From: DASPKS01 sp035628035
GTDB lineage: Bacteria; Bacteroidota; Rhodothermia; Rhodothermales; Rubricoccaceae
Assembly (NCBI GenBank): GCA_035628035.1
Contig: DASPKS010000254.1
Location: forward strand, 1 to 5,568
Length of the DNA: 5,568 nt
Direction: 5' to 3'
The notes below the pieces were generated by a model, which was given only the letters and a program-made list of their open reading frames with translations, was not told the origin of the DNA and searched no databases. A program made the position numbers and the translations under genes. Shown piece after piece: positions 4,842-5,568 of this stretch; the stretch's first letter is position 1; each line of letters opens with the position of its first letter.

Positions 4842-5568
4842 CTACCCATTCACCACGTCGCCGCCGTTGACGTGGAGCACCTGGCCCGTCACATACGAGG
4901 AATCCACCTCGGAGGCGAGGTACACGAAGGCCGGAGCGACCTCCTCGGGCTGACCCGCCCGACCCATCGGGGTGTCAGCGCCGAACGCGGCCACCTTCTT
5001 CTTGTCGAACGAGGCGGGAATGAGCGGCGTCCAGATCGGCCCGGGCGCGACGGCGTTGACGCGGATCTTCCGCTTCAGGATCTCCTCGTTCTGCGCAAGC
5101 GAGCGCGTGAAGGCCACCTCCGCCCCCTTCGTCGCGGAGTAGTCGAGGAGCTCCGGGCTCCCCTTGTAGGCGGTGATGGAGACCGTGTTGATGATCGAGC
5201 CGCCCTCGGGGAGGTGATCGAGCGCCGCCTTCGCCATGAAGAAGTACCCGAACACGTTCGTCCGGAAGGTCTTGTCGAGTTGCTCCTCCGTGATGTCGGT
5301 CAGGCTCTTCTGGGGGAACTGGACGGAGGCGTTGTTCACCAGCACGTCGAGCTTTCCGAGCGTCTTGACGGTCCGCTCGACGGCGTCGCGGCAGGCCCTC
5401 TCCCGCCGCACGTCGGCCTTGATCAGCAGGCACCGGCGGCCCTCGGCCTCCACGGCCCGCTTCGTGAGCTCGGCGTCCTCGCGCTCGTCGAGGTAGACGA
5501 TGGCGACGTCGGCGCCCTCGCGGGCGAAGAGGACGGCCACGGCGCGGCCGATCCCACTGTCGCCGCCG
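4842..5568 (-). CDS. SDR-family oxidoreductase (YghA/YhdF type), 5' end outside the window
   Basis: 241 codons and a TAG stop are visible; the N-terminus (normally about 45-55 more residues) lies beyond the right edge. The first full codons read GGDSGIGRAVAV, the cofactor-binding TGGxSGIG motif of classical short-chain dehydrogenases. A start at the GTG at 5540 would cut inside this motif and is wrong. Counting visible residues, NNAS is at 78-81, N104 is the structural active-site Asn, and the catalytic triad is S130, Y143 and K147 (YSATK). PGPIWTPLIP (175-184) and the C-terminal GQVLHVNGGDVVNG match the YghA/YhdF/YdaD subgroup. Members reduce aldehydes or oxidise sugars/polyols with NAD(P)(H), and several Bacillus members are stress-induced. 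The substrate here is unknown. The loop before IRVN (160-167, NEEILKRK) looks about two residues longer than usual. The gene converges on the lipoprotein gene with a 105-nt gap, so it is a separate transcript. Confidence 0.9.
   Translation of the reverse strand, partial: GGDSGIGRAVAVLFAREGADVAIVYLDEREDAELTKRAVEAEGRRCLLIKADVRRERACRDAVERTVKTLGKLDVLVNNASVQFPQKSLTDITEEQLDKTFRTNVFGYFFMAKAALDHLPEGGSIINTVSITAYKGSPELLDYSATKGAEVAFTRSLAQNEEILKRKIRVNAVAPGPIWTPLIPASFDKKKVAAFGADTPMGRAGQPEEVAPAFVYLASEVDSSYVTGQVLHVNGGDVVNG

Noticed and set aside
5538..5540. GTG start for the dehydrogenase
   Set aside because: This GTG encodes a valine inside the cofactor motif GGDSGIGRAV, which continues to the window edge, so the gene is truncated by the window and does not start here.

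Overview
This GC-rich window carries the tail of a folate gene and a compact NADPH-generating operon, followed by an uncharacterised di-heme cytochrome lipoprotein. A convergent short-chain dehydrogenase runs off the right edge. The genes, the absence of Shine-Dalgarno sequences and a fragment resembling a type IX secretion sorting tail together suggest a GC-rich member of the Bacteroidota/Rhodothermota group (Salinibacter, Rubricoccus or Rubrivirga relatives). That placement is inference from style and content; there is no marker gene.

Left part (1-3185, + strand): the last 26 residues of FolD are followed after 33 nt by a short-type 6-phosphogluconate dehydrogenase (gnd). After 3 nt comes glucose-6-phosphate dehydrogenase (zwf), whose stop overlaps the start of 6-phosphogluconolactonase (pgl) by one base. 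gnd, zwf and pgl are the complete oxidative branch of the pentose phosphate pathway, glucose-6-phosphate to ribulose-5-phosphate plus CO2. The spacing indicates one transcript. FolD also handles NADP(H), so the cluster reads as a reducing-power and one-carbon supply unit.

Middle (3186-3368): a 183-nt gap contains the only AT-richer stretch of the window. It has a long inverted repeat (3248-3260 with 3317-3329) enclosing a 16-bp palindrome and a second nested hairpin. It lies directly upstream of a lipoprotein with two CXXCH haem sites (3369-4736). I recognise this as a conserved family whose C-terminus resembles di-heme cytochrome c peroxidase/MauG proteins, but its function is unknown to me.

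Right part (4737-5568): the 105-nt convergent gap contains, on the minus strand and in frame with the dehydrogenase stop, a 31-codon stretch that looks like the last half of a type IX secretion C-terminal sorting domain, probably a gene relic. The dehydrogenase (4842-5568, minus, 5' end outside the window) is an SDR of the YghA/YhdF type.

I see no CRISPR array, tRNA, rRNA, insertion sequence or defence system. Most of the window is ordinary metabolism. The parts worth a second look are the structured element at 3248-3329, the unassigned di-heme lipoprotein and the sorting-domain relic.
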